Of a stretch of 22,118 bases of DNA, positions 15,184 to 22,057 are shown in pieces. This DNA comes from an uncultured bacterium (GTDB lineage: Bacteria > Bacillota > Clostridia > Oscillospirales > Acutalibacteraceae). The position numbers were made by a program, and so were the translations under genes. Location of the stretch: contig CAJMOH010000045.1 in NCBI GenBank assembly GCA_905215055.1, positions 1 through 22,118 of the forward strand, in the 5' to 3' direction. The notes beneath the pieces were generated by a model. That model was not told the DNA's origin and made no database searches. It worked only from the letters and a program-made list of their open reading frames with translations. Positions within the stretch are counted from its first letter, which is position 1; every line of letters starts with the position of its first letter.

Positions 15184-16785
15184 TTACTGCTGGGCCAGCC
15201 ACTCGTCCAGAGAGGCCTGGTTCGCCTCGATGATGGAGTCGATCCCGGCCGCCTCCAGGGCGCTGAGAAACTCGGGAAGCACCACGTCGGGGTCCACAGA
15301 TCCAGTCTCCAGAGAGCTGCGGTACTGGGTCATCACGTCGGTGACGGCAGAGTAAGCGGGGCTGACAGGCTCGGGATTAAAGGCATAACCCATGAAGGGG
15401 GAGTGAGCTTCCTCGGGGATATTGGTGTTGTACTCCTCCTGCAAATCGAAATACTCGGCGTCCCAGAAGGCGGCGTCCTGATACATATTGGACACATCGC
15501 CGTAGCAGCCCATGGGGTTGCCGTAGGTGCGGTTGGAGGTGTCGATCCCTTCGGGGTATTCGAAAATGCCAGCCTCGTCCACCAGGTTGTAGTGAACGCC
15601 CTCAATGCCATAGTAGAACATATTGGTCAGTTCCCGGTCCGCATAGGTCAGATTCAGGAAGGCCATGGTGGCCTCGGGGTTCTCGCTGGTGTAGGGAATG
15701 GACCAGGTCCAGCCCTGAAGAGCGCCGTTGGTGACGTATTCCTGGGTCATGGGCACGGCTGTCATATCCATCTGCACACCCTGCTCCTGGTTGGACTCCA
15801 TGTCCCAATAGGTGGAGAGCATATAGCTGCAGCCAAGACCATTTTCCACCAGACTCTGGGTGGACTCAGTATTGGTGACAGCGTCGCCGTTGATGTAACC
15901 AGCCTCATACCATTTCCGCATCCAATCCAAATGAGTGGCGTACTCTTCCGAGGCGAAAACATTTTCCACGGTCTGGCTGTTCTGATAGTCAATGATAGAG
16001 CCGCAGGCCATATCCGCTCCAAGGGTGTCCATGCGCTGGAAAAACTCAAAGGAGGTCACGTTGGTGCCGGAAATAAGGAAGGGATAGAAGCTGTCGCCCT
16101 CCCCCTCCTTGGCGGCGGCAAAGAAGGCGTCCAGCTCTTCGTAGCCCACAGGCTGGCTGGCGTCCAGGCCGTACTTCTCGGCGTACTCCGTGACCACCAT
16201 CAGGCCTTGAGAGTTGTAATGCTGGCGGGTGCCGGTGATGGCGTACAGCTGGCCGTCAATCCGGCCCACATCCAGCACGTCGCTTTTCGCCGCCAGGATG
16301 TCCTGGCCGTATTCCTCTACCAGCTCGTCCAGCTCCAGAAGCATATTGCTGTTGTAACAGTTCATCAGATCGGACTGAGCGGGGCTTAGCAGCAGGTCCA
16401 GCTTTTCCCCGGAGGAAATCATCAGGCTGGGCTGGGTGGAGATCTCCGAAAAGGACAGAGGCAGCAGAGAAACCTGGGTATTGGTCTTTTCCAGGGCAAT
16501 CTCGTTCATGGCGTCCTCCACCATTTGCAAATCCTCGGACAGAGTGCCGAAATAGATGTAGCACATAACTACCTCGTAGGGGTCCTCCCAGGTGATTTCC
16601 CCAGTGCTGCCGGCCTCGGCCTGAGAGTCTTCGCCGCTTTCGCCGCTCTCCTCCGCGGCGGCGCTTTCCTCCGCCGCACTGGAACCGCTGCCAGAGCTGG
16701 AACCTCCTCCGCCGGAGCACCCGGCAAACACCGAGCAGGCCATTACCAACGCCAAAAGCATCGCAAACAGTTTTTTGCCTTTCAT
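15184..16785 (-). CDS. Lipoprotein sugar-binding protein of ABC transporter (LplA/LipO type, DUF3502 C-terminus)
   Basis: A 533-residue exported lipoprotein. The signal peptide ends in the lipobox FAGC with lipid-carrying C23, followed by a Gly/Ser then Glu/Ala/Ser linker (24-65). The body is a type 1 extracellular solute-binding protein (VVMCYIYFGTLSEDLQMVEDAMNEIA and later LLSPAQSDLMNCYNSN). The C-terminus (FNPEPVSPAYSAVTDVMTQY, ETGSVDPDVVLPEFLSAL, SIIEANQASLDEWLAQQ) matches the DUF3502 region of LipO-type proteins. It would capture an oligosaccharide at the outer face of the membrane and pass it to the two downstream permeases. It is the first gene of the nine-gene operon, with a promoter and a leader inverted repeat upstream. 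Confidence 0.93.
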   Translation of the reverse strand: MKGKKLFAMLLALVMACSVFAGCSGGGGSSSGSGSSAAEESAAAEESGESGEDSQAEAGSTGEITWEDPYEVVMCYIYFGTLSEDLQMVEDAMNEIALEKTNTQVSLLPLSFSEISTQPSLMISSGEKLDLLLSPAQSDLMNCYNSNMLLELDELVEEYGQDILAAKSDVLDVGRIDGQLYAITGTRQHYNSQGLMVVTEYAEKYGLDASQPVGYEELDAFFAAAKEGEGDSFYPFLISGTNVTSFEFFQRMDTLGADMACGSIIDYQNSQTVENVFASEEYATHLDWMRKWYEAGYINGDAVTNTESTQSLVENGLGCSYMLSTYWDMESNQEQGVQMDMTAVPMTQEYVTNGALQGWTWSIPYTSENPEATMAFLNLTYADRELTNMFYYGIEGVHYNLVDEAGIFEYPEGIDTSNRTYGNPMGCYGDVSNMYQDAAFWDAEYFDLQEEYNTNIPEEAHSPFMGYAFNPEPVSPAYSAVTDVMTQYRSSLETGSVDPDVVLPEFLSALEAAGIDSIIEANQASLDEWLAQQ

Positions 16786-16810
16786 AGTTTATCTCTCCAT
16801 TTGGTTATTT

Positions 16811-16827
16811 CGCATATTCCTTATGCG
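16811..16827 (-). repeat. Perfect inverted repeat in the operon leader
   Basis: CGCATA and TATGCG are separated by 5 bp, between the -10 element and the ribosome binding site of the binding-protein gene. In RNA it gives a 6-bp hairpin with an AGGAA loop; in DNA it could be an operator for a second regulator. The sequence alone does not decide between these. Confidence 0.55.
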
Positions 16828-16850
16828 ATTTGTGGAGCTGTTATGGGTAG

Positions 16851-16879
16851 ATTATAATATTGTGAACAAGATTTGAACA
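16851..16879 (-). promoter_or_regulatory. Operon promoter with TGTTCA direct repeats
   Basis: The minus strand has a consensus TATAAT (16856-16851) with a poor -35 (TGTTCA, 3/6 match, 17-bp spacing). The same TGTTCA recurs at 16868-16863, exactly 11 bp further on, so two copies lie on one face of the helix across the -35/spacer region. A good -10, a weak -35 and phased direct repeats are typical of AraC-type activation; the YesN-like regulator of this operon is the obvious candidate. Confidence 0.55.
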
Positions 16880-17019
16880 TATCTTTTTGCGACTAATCAC
16901 CTATCGATTTCCGACTTTTTCCTATTTTTTAAGAGATTTTCAGTTAATTTTTAGATGTTTTATGGCGCGGGTACTGGAAAAACTCAGCCATTGCCCACGG
17001 CCGCAGGACAGCAAACCGC

Positions 17020-17053
17020 AAAAAAGAGGACTGCCGCCCGCGCGGCAGTCCTC
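17020..17053 (-). terminator. Intrinsic terminator of the transglutaminase gene
   Basis: A perfect 12-bp GC-rich stem (17042-17053 with 17026-17037) with a 4-base loop is followed on the minus strand by six T. It lies 25 nt after the stop codon of the transglutaminase/SLH gene and isolates it from the sugar operon promoter downstream. Confidence 0.92.
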
Positions 17054-17078
17054 CCTGTTCATCCATTCTTTTGCGGGT

Positions 17079-18572
17079 TCAGGCCGTTTCCAGATATTCC
17101 ACCAGATTCATCAGCATCGCAACACCCTCGGCCCGGGTCAGGATGTTCTGCGGGCGAACGGTGCCATCCTCATAGCCGGTCAAAATTTCCAGCTCATAGG
17201 CGATGGAAATCGGTTCCACCGCGTAATCGCTGATCTGGTCTTGATCGGCAAAAATCGTTTCCTCCTCGCTGGGGACCATCTCCACGCCCTGGTCCTCCAG
17301 GTACTGTACAATCATGGTGACGGCCTGCTCCCGGCAAATGCTGGAAAGCGGGGCAAATTCCGTATCAGAAATGCCGTGAATCACGCCGTTTTCATAGGCC
17401 CAGTTCACCGCTCCGGCATACCAGGCGTCGGGACTGACATCCTCAAAGGGCGCGGTGTACTCCTGGCTTTCCGCCCCCTCCAGCTTGCACAGCAGCGTGG
17501 CGAACATGGCCCGGTTCATGGTTCTTTTGGGCTCGAAAAACGCTTCGGACATACCGGAAACCAGCTCCATTTCCGACGCCTGCATCACGTCCTCCAGATA
17601 CCAGGCGTTGGCGGGAACGTCAATAAACCGGTCCCCTTCAAAAAGGGCGCACACGGTGGTGTCCCCTTCCAGAGTGAAGGTATAGGACGGCTCTCTGCTG
17701 AGAAGGGTTCCGCCGGGCGTGTACCAGCCCACCACCGGCAGTTCTCCGGAGGAGGTCAGCGTGACCTCCTCCCCCCAGGGTTGGGTGCCGGCTCCGCTCA
17801 CCTGGCCGGAGCGGGAAGTGTTCACCGTCACCTGGGCCACACGCACCCGGGGCGCGTCCACAGGAAGCATGCTGGCGTCTCGGGGACCATTGGCAGAGGT
17901 CTCCTGCTGATAGCGCCAGGCGTTGTCCATGGAGATGCCGAAGTGGTCGTATATAATTCTGCCGTTATTCAGGCCCTTGGAGCGCCAATCCTGCTGGCCG
18001 TCGAAAATGTAGTTTTTCCCGCCCAGGCGCAGCTCTGTCCAGCCGTGGTGGCCTGTCCAGGTACCGATTCGCAGAATACCCGTGTGGACATAGCTTTCAA
18101 TTCCCACATACCGGGCCATCACCGCGAACAGAATGCCCCAGTCGTAGCACACGCCTGTGCGGGCTGTCAGCATGTGATAGGCCCGGTAGATCATGTCAAT
18201 GGGATAGGCCTGGGGCAACCCTGTCTCGTAGGTTAAATCGTAAGTCAGGGTAAAGCAGTCGTAGGCAGGAGCATAGTCCTGGGAGTAGGCGTTCCAGCTG
18301 TAATCGATGTTGTTCACGGTCCACTCATACAAGCCCTTGAGGGTGGTGTAGGTATCCTGTCCCTCATAGGGAGCCACCAGCTCCTCCAGCAGCCGGTCCA
18401 GCTCGATATATCCGGTTCTCTGGGGATAGAGCGGCTCCGCGTTCATCAGCGCCTTTACCTGGTCCAAGCTCATGGCGTCTCCCGCGGCCCGGGCGCTGCC
18501 GGTAGGCATCACCGCCAAACACAAAAGCACCGCTAAAAACAGAGAAGCCAGCCTGGCGTGCATTTTCTTCAT
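17079..18572 (-). CDS. Exported transglutaminase-like protein with three SLH repeats
   Basis: A 497-residue protein. Signal peptide about 1-30 (SARA cleavage region). A transglutaminase-like core (about 70-225) has catalytic C142 (TARTGVCYDWGILFAVMARYVG), H176 in GHHGWTEL and D191 in YIFDGQQDW, forming the Cys-His-Asp triad. A small beta domain (about 240-312, GWYTPGGTLLSREPSYTF, InlB B-repeat-like) is followed by three S-layer homology repeats at about 315-365, 376-427 and 441-491. SLH repeats bind pyruvylated wall polymer, so the protein should sit on the cell surface. Bacterial members may act as proteases or cross-linkers; which one is not clear. ATG 18572 was chosen because GAAGGAGGG precedes it and the signal peptide starts there. 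It is transcribed alone. Confidence 0.9.
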   Translation of the reverse strand: MKKMHARLASLFLAVLLCLAVMPTGSARAAGDAMSLDQVKALMNAEPLYPQRTGYIELDRLLEELVAPYEGQDTYTTLKGLYEWTVNNIDYSWNAYSQDYAPAYDCFTLTYDLTYETGLPQAYPIDMIYRAYHMLTARTGVCYDWGILFAVMARYVGIESYVHTGILRIGTWTGHHGWTELRLGGKNYIFDGQQDWRSKGLNNGRIIYDHFGISMDNAWRYQQETSANGPRDASMLPVDAPRVRVAQVTVNTSRSGQVSGAGTQPWGEEVTLTSSGELPVVGWYTPGGTLLSREPSYTFTLEGDTTVCALFEGDRFIDVPANAWYLEDVMQASEMELVSGMSEAFFEPKRTMNRAMFATLLCKLEGAESQEYTAPFEDVSPDAWYAGAVNWAYENGVIHGISDTEFAPLSSICREQAVTMIVQYLEDQGVEMVPSEEETIFADQDQISDYAVEPISIAYELEILTGYEDGTVRPQNILTRAEGVAMLMNLVEYLETA

Positions 18573-18619
18573 AGAAAGCCCTCCTTCAATAGCTGTAATC
18601 GCTCTCAAGCTTTAACACA

Positions 18620-18649
18620 AGAATACTATAAAATTTGCAAAACTGTCAA
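18620..18649 (-). promoter_or_regulatory. Promoter of the transglutaminase/SLH gene
   Basis: The minus strand has consensus TTGACA (18649-18644) followed after 18 bp by TATTCT (18625-18620); an overlapping TATAGT/TAGTAT stretch gives other possible -10 boxes. It lies about 50 nt upstream of the start codon in an AT-rich gap. Confidence 0.6.
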
Positions 18650-18697
18650 TGTATTTGGAGGATTTTCCTATTTATTTTTTTGAGATTTCTTCCTGCC

Positions 18698-19483
18698 TCA
18701 CACCGGCCCCAGATAAACCTGCACTTCATAGTTCCATTGCAGAATGCCTGAAACAACGATGAGCTGCACGGTAAACGGCGGCTCTACCCCGTGGTCAGTC
18801 CGGGCAAGACGCAGCAGCTCGCCCAGGGTATGCTCCCGGCCGCCTTCGGCGCAGCTGGCGCACAAATACCTTCCCTTTGGCAGCACCTTCAGCCCCTCTA
18901 TCTCCCCGTACCGAGTGCAAACGGCGAAAAGCCTGGTCCGTCCCCGCTCGGTGTAGATCCCGGCCAAGTCCTCAAAATCGAAGTCCTTTCTCCTGGCTGG
19001 AGGAATTTTTTCATAGAAGTGATTCAGGTAATTCCAAAGATTGTCCAGCGTGGGCGCTTCCAGAGTTTCGGACAGCAAAATAACGCGCTCGGGACACTCC
19101 CTCTCAAACACACTGTGAATTTTCAGCTGGCTTTGCAGCTTTCCCTCGTAGTCCGCCTTTGCCAGCTGAATTTTTGCCTTGCTGGCCTGAAGCGCGGCGA
19201 TCTTTTCGTCCGCCTTTTTCTCCGCCCGCGCTAAAAATTCGATGATTTTTTCAAGATCGTCATATTCCAAAACCTTTTTTATCTCCCGCAGCGGCAGGTC
19301 CATCAGCTGCAAGGCCCGCACTGTATTCAGCCTGACAAGATCCTCCTCGGTGTAATACCGGTAATGGGTCCACTCGTCCTTTTTGCTTGGCTTCACCAAG
19401 CCGATGCGGTCATAATGCCGCAGGGTTTCACTGGTGACACGGACAGCCTTGGCGGCCTCTCCCACGGAAAAATATTTTTTCAT
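18698..19483 (-). CDS. MerR-family regulator with GyrI-like effector domain
   Basis: A 261-residue regulator. Winged helix-turn-helix at 1-70 (FSVGEAAKAVRVTSETLRHYDRIGL, then HYRYYTEEDLVRLNTV), a dimerisation helix at about 72-115, and a C-terminal domain (about 120-261) resembling the GyrI-like/BmrR effector-binding fold, ending WNYEVQVYLGPV. The ligand is unknown; family members often bind small hydrophobic or cationic drugs. ATG 19483 was chosen for the AGAGGGG site and because the HTH starts within five residues; an upstream ATG at 19570 would translate the operator and promoter. It is divergent from the DUF4097 lipoprotein, with the operator-promoter at 19500-19530 between them. Confidence 0.92.
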   Translation of the reverse strand: MKKYFSVGEAAKAVRVTSETLRHYDRIGLVKPSKKDEWTHYRYYTEEDLVRLNTVRALQLMDLPLREIKKVLEYDDLEKIIEFLARAEKKADEKIAALQASKAKIQLAKADYEGKLQSQLKIHSVFERECPERVILLSETLEAPTLDNLWNYLNHFYEKIPPARRKDFDFEDLAGIYTERGRTRLFAVCTRYGEIEGLKVLPKGRYLCASCAEGGREHTLGELLRLARTDHGVEPPFTVQLIVVSGILQWNYEVQVYLGPV

Positions 19484-19499
19484 CTTCCGGTTTCCCCTC

Positions 19500-19530
19500 T
19501 TGACCTTTGTGCTACACAAAGGTTTATACT
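19500..19530 (+). promoter_or_regulatory. MerR-type promoter with 19-bp spacer and palindromic operator
   Basis: On the plus strand TTGACC (19500-19505) and TATACT (19525-19530) are separated by 19 bp, longer than the normal 17 and the hallmark of MerR-activated promoters. The spacer and -35 edge hold a perfect palindrome with 9-bp arms (19503-19511 and 19515-19523, 3-bp centre), core CCTTTGTGCTACACAAAGG. It drives the DUF4097 lipoprotein at 19703 and lies 17 nt upstream of the merR start codon. Confidence 0.8.
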
Positions 19531-19532
19531 TC

Positions 19533-19561
19533 ATTCTAGCATGGCGGCCAACAAAAATCAA
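19533..19561 (-). promoter_or_regulatory. Promoter of the merR-family gene
   Basis: The minus strand reads TTGATT (19561-19556), 17 bp, TAGAAT (19538-19533). Transcription would begin near 19526, inside the operator region, so regulator bound at 19503-19523 would sit just downstream of this start and probably represses its own gene. Confidence 0.65.
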
Positions 19562-19702
19562 CCGCCGCATATCTGACTGTCAGGAGAACCGGCACCATGA
19601 TATCATCGTGTCCACTCCTATCATATCGGGAAGAATGGACGTGCGGTTTCCTGAGAGCTTTAATTTTAGGACAACACAACTGACAAAAATGGAGGAAGCA
19701 TT

Positions 19703-20362
19703 ATGAAAAAAACCTTGACATCCCTGCTGTGCTTTACAATGGCCTGCTTGGCCTTGGCGGGCTGCTCTGACAACAACCAGCCCTTTGAGGAAAAAAGCTA
19801 TACCCCGGACACACAGATTCGGGAAATTCAGCTGGACGTGGAGGACAGAAGCATTGAAGTGGCCTTGTCCCCGGACAACCAGGTTCACATCCAATACTTC
19901 GAAAACAGCAAAGAGTACTACCAGATTTCCGTTTCAGACGAAAACGTGCTGACGATGACCAGCGCCAGCGATAAAGCTTGGACCGACTACATTGGCGGAA
20001 AGCCCGCCGCAGAGGACCGAAGAATCCGGCTGGAAATACCCGACGGGCTTTTGGAAAATGTGACGCTGTCCACAACCAACGAGAATATCACCCTGCCGGC
20101 GCTGGCTGTAACCGGAGAGATCAGCCTTTCCTCCAACGGTGGGAATCTATCCTTTGAAAGCCTGGACGTGGGCAAGGCTCTGACACTCCATGCCAAAAAT
20201 GGGAATATCACCGGCACCGTCGCAGGAAGCTTCGAAGATTTCACCATTCGCTCCAAAATAAAAAAGGGGGAAAGCAATCTGCCGGATGAGAAGTCAGGAG
20301 GCGAAAGGACCCTGGACATCTCCTGCAATAACGGCGACGTGTCCATAGCCTTTGCTCCGTAA
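19703..20362 (+). CDS. DUF4097-type beta-strand-repeat lipoprotein
   Basis: A 219-residue exported lipoprotein with lipobox LAGC (lipid-carrying C21). The mature part is a series of short beta strands with Asn/Gly turns (VEDRSIEVAL, LSTTNENITLPALAVTGEISLSSNGGNLSFESL, LHAKNGNITGTVAGSFEDF, ISCNNGDVSIAF), as in DUF4097 putative-adhesin proteins that fold as a beta-helix. Molecular function is unknown; such proteins are often found next to envelope-stress regulators. ATG 19703 follows GGAGGAAG. It is transcribed from the MerR-type promoter about 170 nt upstream, so it is probably the main target of the divergent regulator. A terminator-like hairpin lies at 20473. Confidence 0.85.
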   Translation: MKKTLTSLLCFTMACLALAGCSDNNQPFEEKSYTPDTQIREIQLDVEDRSIEVALSPDNQVHIQYFENSKEYYQISVSDENVLTMTSASDKAWTDYIGGKPAAEDRRIRLEIPDGLLENVTLSTTNENITLPALAVTGEISLSSNGGNLSFESLDVGKALTLHAKNGNITGTVAGSFEDFTIRSKIKKGESNLPDEKSGGERTLDISCNNGDVSIAFAP

Positions 20363-20679
20363 CCGGCGCGCGACCGGCGCAGGAGGCCGAGAGACACGCA
20401 AATTCTTTACAGGCGACGCTGGAGCTTTTTCTTCCACACAGCGGGTGTGGCAAAATTTAAGAAAGCAAAGAAACGGCTGATTTCCTGAGAGCGGCACTTC
20501 ACGCTCGAGAAACCAGTCGTTTTTTGCGCCTGCTGGGTCCGCAGGCTGATCGGCGTGTGGGGGAAATCTTTCCCAGCGGAGCCTGAAAAACGGCTGGACA
20601 GGAAAGCGTCGCAAAAGACAAAGGCTCATCTGCCTTTTTCCTGAAACGCCGTCTAAATAAGTAAAGGAGGCGGAATCTT
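20363..20679. other. Hairpin-rich intergenic region, no gene seen
   Basis: Five inverted repeats follow one another: 20434-20450 (CCACAC/GTGTGG), the terminator-like structure at 20473-20525, 20528-20546 (GCCTGC/GCAGGC), 20561-20574 (GGGAAATCTTTCCC) and 20620-20637 (AAAGGC/GCCTTT). No frame has a convincing start with a ribosome binding site. It could be a structured RNA, an interspersed repeat element or residue of a deleted gene. Confidence 0.5.
20473..20525 (+). terminator. Probable terminator after the DUF4097 lipoprotein gene
   Basis: A long interrupted stem (20473-20484 with 20509-20520, one mismatch and one G-U pair, plus an inner GAGCG/CGCTC helix) is followed by six T. It lies 110 nt after the lipoprotein stop codon, further than usual, so its assignment to that gene is tentative. 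Confidence 0.55.
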
Positions 20680-20772
20680 GTGAAAAGGCTCCTTCGCTTG
20701 CCGTTCGCACTGGAGCTTTTGCTTTGCTCCGGCTGCTCCTACAAGGGGCTGGACGAAGGCGCAGACGGGTAA
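20680..20772 (+). pseudogene. Lipoprotein gene fragment (30 codons)
   Basis: AAAGGAGG is followed 9 nt later by GTG 20680 and 30 codons reading into a lipobox-like LLCSGC (Cys at residue 19), then SYKGLDEGADG and a TAA at 20770-20772. The start signals are good, but the product is too short for a lipoprotein and carries an unexpected Glu in the hydrophobic core. Immediately beyond, the sequence becomes the minus-strand ABC exporter remnant. It looks like the 5' end of a lipoprotein gene cut off at a rearrangement junction near 20773-20792. Confidence 0.5.
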
Positions 20773-20791
20773 TACCTTGGACGGACGGGCT

Positions 20792-21370
20792 TATGTAGCC
20801 GTTGACAGCGCCCAGGTCCCTTTGCTGCTTTGCGAAGCAGGCCGCGGATTTTGCCGCGATTTTTGAGGTGACAAGGGCCATAACGCCCACCATGGCCAGC
20901 GTAAGCAGCGTAAGGGGTACATTCAGCGCCAGCATGCTGAGAAAGGAGGTTACAATGGTCACGCTGGAGTTAATCAGCTGGGGGATGCTCCGGCTGATCA
21001 GTTGCCGCAGCGTATCCACATCGTTTGTGTAAACCGACATGATGTCCCCGTGGGCATGGGTGTCAAAGTACCGGATGGGCAGAGACTCCATGTGCCGGAA
21101 CAGCTCCACCCGCAGATTCCGCATGGTCCCCTGGCTGATATTGACCATGATGCGGTTGTAGCCATAGGCGCACAAAATGCCAATGCCATAGGTGACCGCC
21201 ACAGACAGAAGGGCCGCCGCCAGCTGAGAGAAATCGGGGGCCTGGGATTGGGTGAGGGGAACAATGTAATCGTCAATCAAGCGCTGGAGAAACAGCGTTC
21301 CCCGCAGGGTGGCCAGCGCCGATCCGAGAATGCACACCACCACGAAAATAAAGGAGTAGCCCCGAAGCAT
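20792..21370 (-). pseudogene. Truncated second-half ABC exporter subunit (no ATPase domain)
   Basis: About 193 codons encode the first part of a type I ABC exporter membrane domain: LRGTLFLQRLIDDYIVPLTQ, YNRIMVNISQGTMRNLRVELF, LPIRYFDTHAHGDIMSVYTNDVDTLRQ, QQRDLGAVNGYI. This is typical of the B subunit in heterodimeric multidrug exporters (YfiC/TmrB-like). Similarity stops abruptly after GAVNGYI, where intact relatives continue to the coupling region and ATPase domain. The frame then runs on into unrelated sequence to 20294. The extreme N-terminus is also missing, having been joined out of frame to the A subunit near 21370. Walker A, signature and Walker B motifs are absent, so it cannot work as an exporter. 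Confidence 0.85.
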
Positions 21371-21374
21371 ATAC

Positions 21375-21614
21375 TTTGGCCGCGAAGCGTCCCGCCAGAA
21401 CCCCGCACACCAGGCTGAGCAAGGCCATAATCAGCATCAGTCCGCCGTAAAGGTACACCTGCTGGATATTGCCCGCCTGGATGCCCTTGTCAATGATGGA
21501 GGCCGTGACAAAGGGAATCAGCACCTCCAGCACAACCTCTCCCACTGTGAACAGAGGCGCCAAAACCGTTGGCAACCTGTATTCCCTCACTTGGGCCAGT
21601 ATTGTTTTTATCAT
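21375..21614 (-). pseudogene. Truncated first-half ABC exporter subunit
   Basis: Eighty codons from ATG 21614 (MIKTILAQVREYRLPTVLAP to GVLAGRFAAK) match the N-terminus of the A subunit of heterodimeric ABC exporters: a cytoplasmic lead, first membrane helices and the IIDKGI motif. After AAK the similarity ends and the sequence continues in another frame as the B subunit. The A frame runs to a stop at 21273 with meaningless sequence. The start overlaps the marR stop as ATGA, the usual operon arrangement. About 500 codons of A and the start of B seem to be deleted. Confidence 0.85.
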
Positions 21615-22057
21615 ACACATTCCTCCTGTTTCCACAAACGCTTCATTCTTTGCAGCATGGCCTCCAAATCCCTTTCCAATTGGTCAAGCCTTTGGGCGGG
21701 AATGTCTCCGCAAAGCCTTTGCTGCTGCTCCCGCAAGGAGGTCCAGAGCTTTTCTTCGGCGTCAAAGGCCCTGGCGGTTAAAACAAGCAGCTTTTTCCTG
21801 TCATCCTCCGGGGTTTCTACTGTTAAAAGGTATTGCTTCGCTTGCAGCTCCTTCAGAGTGGAGGAAAGGGCGGACTTGGACAAGCCCAGCGCCTTGTGCA
21901 GATCTGCCGCGCAGACACATTCCCCCTTTTGGGAAAGCAGCCAGCACAGCACGATTGCCTGCCCCAGCGACAGCTCAAGCTCCCTCATGCTCTGTCTGCC
22001 CTGCCGCTCCAGGGAATGGTACAGCTGCCTCAATGTCCAAAGCAGAGTTGCTTCCAA
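21611..22057 (-). CDS. MarR-family transcriptional regulator
   Basis: A 148-residue winged-helix regulator: LGQAIVLCWLLSQKGECVCAADLHKALGLSKSALSSTLKELQAKQYL covers the helix-turn-helix, followed by the wing VETPEDDRKKLLVLT and C-terminal dimerisation helices. The start codon appears to be TTG (22055-22057), with AGGAG placed 9 nt upstream; no ATG alternative fits. The stop overlaps the first ABC exporter codon (ATGA), so it was probably the local repressor of that multidrug exporter. The regulator is intact while its likely target is broken. Only 61 bp upstream are in the window, so its promoter is not assigned. Confidence 0.88.
   Translation of the reverse strand: MEATLLWTLRQLYHSLERQGRQSMRELELSLGQAIVLCWLLSQKGECVCAADLHKALGLSKSALSSTLKELQAKQYLLTVETPEDDRKKLLVLTARAFDAEEKLWTSLREQQQRLCGDIPAQRLDQLERDLEAMLQRMKRLWKQEECV

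Noticed and set aside
19597..19606. ATGATATCAT palindrome upstream of the DUF4097 gene as an operator
   Set aside because: A 10-bp palindrome with no promoter hexamers around it; the operator at 19503-19523 explains regulation better.
20407..20636. Minus-strand open stretch of about 75 codons ending in WKKKLQRRL
   Set aside because: It has no ATG/TTG start and no ribosome binding site, and crosses several hairpins. It is kept only as a hint of a possible repeat element.
20294..20791. C-terminal extension of the ABC exporter fragment
   Set aside because: After GAVNGYI the translation has no similarity to any exporter region and reads through the junction, the lipoprotein fragment and the intergenic hairpins, so it is run-on frame and not a domain.
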